From Bactericera cockerelli (lineage: Eukaryota > Arthropoda > Insecta > Hemiptera > Triozidae): a stretch of DNA of 64,000 bases. The stretch covers positions 19,987,031-20,051,030 of the forward strand of contig CM044957.1 in NCBI GenBank assembly GCA_024516035.1, written 5' to 3'. Both the position numbers and the translations under genes were made by a program. Below are positions 63,260-64,000 of the stretch, piece after piece. Below the pieces are notes generated by a model. That model searched no databases. It was given only the letters and a program-made list of their open reading frames with translations, and was not told where the DNA came from. How positions within the stretch are numbered: position 1 is the first letter of the stretch; every line of letters begins with the position of its first letter.

Positions 63260-64000
63260 CTGAGGACATTGGAGCAATAAGTAGTTAATGGTTAGGGAAT
63301 TTCTCAATATTTTTGCTTGCTTGAAAAAGAAAAAGCTATCTATGAGAAGAAAAATAATATGTTCATCGGAACCAAATGATAAAAATTGTTCTGTAATCAT
63401 CGCTTTAAAAATGAAACATCAATACCTATCTCCCGAAGAGCAATAGAAAATAGGTATGAAATTACTAGAGACCAATTGAATGGATATTATAATGACACCA
63501 GCGTTTTTCGCTAATGATGACCATGGCTTGAGGTTACATAGAAGCTACAGATACTCCACTAGAAGGTAATTGGTTGGTATCTTCTTATAGGGTCTTATTA
63601 GTGAGTAACCCAAGGTACTACATAACAGTAAGTTATGTTTCAACCATATAGAAAGCTACAAATACAATGGACATTGTGCATTCAGCGCGCGAGTCAATCC
63701 ATGAATTTCTCATTTTTTTTTTTAAATTTCGACCACACACCTAATAAATAAGTTCAATTCGGCCCAAAATAATTCGGGGAGTAGATAATATTATACATCG
63801 GGTCTATTACCTATTATTTTTATTATATACCTTTCAGCCAAACTCAGAACATAAAATGAAAACATGGACTAAATCCCTGTATCACTAAACCGACAGAAAA
63901 ATTGTATAAAGATTCCCCTTCTGGTCTAGACTCCAGACCTGCAAAAAGAAAGAATTTCGAGTATTCCGAACAAGACACCAGATGCCACTCATGGGCGAAA
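63260..64000. other. Rapgap1 intron, no exon seen
   Basis: Should be the intron upstream of the catalytic exon. AT-rich, with nothing recognised and no candidate for the preceding GAP-domain exon. Confidence 0.6.

Overview
The window is an AT-rich, repeat-rich stretch of an insect nuclear genome. The insect assignment rests on two odorant receptor genes of the insect-only 7tm_6 type, a Rapgap1 gene with normal GT-AG introns, and many insect-style mobile elements. I could not fix the order. There are no prokaryotic operons, no CRISPR array and no intact virus.

Three host genes can be supported. Two odorant receptor paralogues lie tail to tail: OR1 on the plus strand (12685-15143) and OR2 on the minus strand (18972-22056). 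Each has three exons with the same splice sites and phases. OR2 reads open for 459 codons. OR1 carries one extra base near 13393 that stops translation in exon 1. At the right end, the minus strand carries the last six exons of Rapgap1, the Rap1 GTPase-activating protein (58415-63259). They run from the catalytic asparagine exon to the stop codon, and all splice phases agree. A weaker fourth candidate is a signal-peptide first exon at 32850-32903 (minus), with a TATA box upstream.

Most of the rest is mobile DNA. Its most notable member is a family of SINEs whose head is a copy of 5S ribosomal RNA. Several copies have clean target-site duplications. They share a central body with at least one tRNA-headed SINE. 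Other elements are a TTAA-flanked piggyBac-like element with six copies of a palindromic motif, two Helitron-like elements nested in a 3.1 kb element with CCCAGACAGCAC ends, and CAGGGT-ended elements in TA sites, one with inverted repeats of nearly 400 bp. There is also a fold-back element, a gutted Ty3/gypsy element with one LTR, and several truncated LINEs.

Layout: 1-12.1 kb is mostly SINEs and small DNA elements. 12.6-22.1 kb holds the two receptor genes with LINE and LTR debris between them. 22.5-27.5 kb is nested DNA elements. 27.5-40 kb is sparse sequence with LINE ends, SINEs and a repeat family bounded by CACAATACTT. 40.0-46.8 kb is a tandem array whose units are separated by long poly-T tracts. 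47-54.7 kb holds simple repeats, an inverted pair of 5S SINEs and two further elements. 54.7-58.4 kb has nothing recognisable. 58.4-63.3 kb is Rapgap1, and one of its introns holds a minisatellite.
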